NCBI RefSeq assembly: GCF_009830105.1
Contig: NZ_WURB01000005.1
Coordinates: forward strand, 124,001 to 188,000
DNA from: Microvirga makkahensis
GTDB lineage: Bacteria > Pseudomonadota > Alphaproteobacteria > Rhizobiales > Beijerinckiaceae
Direction of reading: 5' to 3'
Length of the DNA stretch: 64,000 bases
In this document: piece after piece, positions 63,050-64,000 of the stretch
Layout of the letters: every line of letters begins with the position of its first letter
Position numbering within the stretch: the stretch's first letter is position 1
Made by a program: the position numbers and the translations under genes
The notes under the pieces: generated by a model
Databases searched by the model: none
The model's input: the letters and a program-made list of their open reading frames with translations, nothing else
Told to the model about the DNA's origin: nothing

Positions 63050-64000
63050 ATGGACGACCTTCTCCTTGAGTTTCTCACAGAGACAAGCGAGCATCTTGAA
63101 ACAGTCGACGTGGAGATGGTCCGCTTCGAGCAGGATCCCAATAATCAGGCAATCCTCAGCAATATCTTTCGACTGGTCCATACCATCAAAGGAACCTGCG
63201 GTTTCCTCGGCCTACCAAGGCTTGAAGCCCTTGCACATGCGGCAGAGACCCTTATGGGGCGATTCCGCGATGGAATGCCGGTGACAACGCCAGCAGTCTC
63301 GCTGATCCTGGCGACACTTGACCGCATCAAGGATATTCTTGGTGAGTTGGAGAGACACGGTGTCGAGCCGCAAGGGGCTGACGACGACCTGATCGCTGCG
63401 CTCGACCAAATGGCAAATGCCGAAGATCACGTGCCGGACCATGCTCCCGCGCCGGCCAATTCGCAAACGATTGGTACGCTGGTGCATCAGGTCCTCGAGC
63501 GTGATCTGAAGCCTGGTGAAGTTTCCCTGGACGAGTTGGAGCGCGCGTTTCAGGAGGCACCTGGTCCCGAGACGGAGAAGACGTCCGGAAAGCTCGTTTA
63601 TCAGGTGCTGGAGAGAAGCCTGAAACCGGGAGAAGTATCTCTCGACGAACTGGAGCGTGCATTCCGAGAAGCTCCGGGGCCTGCCCCCAGTGCCGGTTCC
63701 AATCTGCGTCAAATCTCACCTGTCGCGAATGCGGATGCGCCCTCAATATCCCCTAAGAAGGATACTGAATCCTCAGACCAGGCCGACGGTGGAGAAAGCG
63801 TCGGAGGCAAAGTCCAGACAATTCGTGTGAACGTGGATACGCTCGAGCACCTCATGACCATGGTGTCTGAGCTGGTGCTAACCCGCAACCAACTGCTTGA
63901 GATAGCACGCCGCAACTCCGAGGATCACGGATACAAGGTTCCTTTGCAGCGCCTTTCCCAAGTCACTGCGGAGCTGCAGGACGGGGTGATGAAGACGCGC
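63050..64000 (+). CDS. cheA: Chemotaxis histidine kinase CheA (5' part, cut by window end)
   Basis: 317 codons of CheA from ATG 63050 to the window edge. The P1 domain (about 1-110) has the phosphorylated His in RLVHTIKGTCGFLG (H45). A linker with two 31-residue near-identical segments (residues 143-173 and 181-211) takes the place where P2 would stand. From about residue 255 the P3 dimerisation domain begins (IRVNVDTLEHLMTMVSELVLTRNQ). The catalytic P4 and the P5 domain must lie outside. It marks the start of a probable chemotaxis gene cluster running to the right. Confidence 0.93.
   Translation, partial: MDDLLLEFLTETSEHLETVDVEMVRFEQDPNNQAILSNIFRLVHTIKGTCGFLGLPRLEALAHAAETLMGRFRDGMPVTTPAVSLILATLDRIKDILGELERHGVEPQGADDDLIAALDQMANAEDHVPDHAPAPANSQTIGTLVHQVLERDLKPGEVSLDELERAFQEAPGPETEKTSGKLVYQVLERSLKPGEVSLDELERAFREAPGPAPSAGSNLRQISPVANADAPSISPKKDTESSDQADGGESVGGKVQTIRVNVDTLEHLMTMVSELVLTRNQLLEIARRNSEDHGYKVPLQRLSQVTAELQDGVMKTR

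Overview
The window reads as chromosomal DNA of a high-GC alphaproteobacterium of the order Hyphomicrobiales (Rhizobiales). The evidence is the small SRP RNA directly upstream of dnaX, the def-fmt-truA run, the flagellar regulator FtcR, a sensor ending in a FixL-type module, and YejABEF-type peptide transport. A Microvirga- or Methylobacterium-like genus is my guess; the sequence alone does not fix it.

Region 1 (about 1-19.4 kb) is a nucleoside salvage and catabolism island. A MoeB-like adenylyltransferase is followed by a BMP-family binding protein, a double-domain ABC ATPase, a VOC-fold protein, two permeases, cdd, a purine nucleoside phosphorylase, deoC, deoA and a GhrA-like 2-hydroxyacid dehydrogenase, packed as one operon with many start/stop overlaps. 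On the minus strand lie deoB and a three-gene set made of a GTP cyclohydrolase II-like URC1, a DUF1688 URC4 and a uracil phosphoribosyltransferase. This is the gene set of the URC uracil-catabolic pathway first worked out in the yeast Lachancea kluyveri. Together these genes can import nucleosides, split them, burn the (deoxy)ribose through DeoB/DeoC and degrade uracil through UMP. Between the two halves sit a TauE/SafE transporter, an NlpC/P60 peptidase, a leucyl aminopeptidase and a DgoK-like kinase.

Region 2 (19.4-50.9 kb) is mostly housekeeping. It holds a CDF metal exporter; a Yej-type peptide transporter operon with two binding-protein genes; a membrane cytochrome c; kdsB-pheA; nudC and a HIT protein; SRP RNA-dnaX-ybaB-recR; dapD-dapE; def-fmt-GNAT-truA; rmuC; a YciF-like protein; a HAD nucleotidase; argB; DUF423-engB; and rpmH-rnpA-yidC. 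Three REP-like palindromes lie in its gaps and just left of it.

Region 3 (48.8-57.1 kb) is accessory. It has a fragment of an FAD oxidoreductase, an orphan histidine kinase, tRNA-Arg(ACG), a decayed P1-family (DmpA-like) peptidase, and a sugar cluster (ribokinase, AGE epimerase/isomerase, fructokinase-like PfkB kinase, xylulokinase) with no transporter of its own.

Region 4 (57.1-64 kb) is signalling. A 1182-residue GAF/multi-PAS histidine kinase has a last PAS domain that keeps the FixL heme-ligand histidine and key arginines. An unusually long and A/T-richer intergenic region carries repeated TACGTA palindromes and 10-bp-phased TTAA steps. It is followed by ftcR (an atypical response regulator) and by a cheA gene that runs off the window and has a duplicated 31-residue segment in its linker. 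I see no complete mobile element, prophage or CRISPR array.
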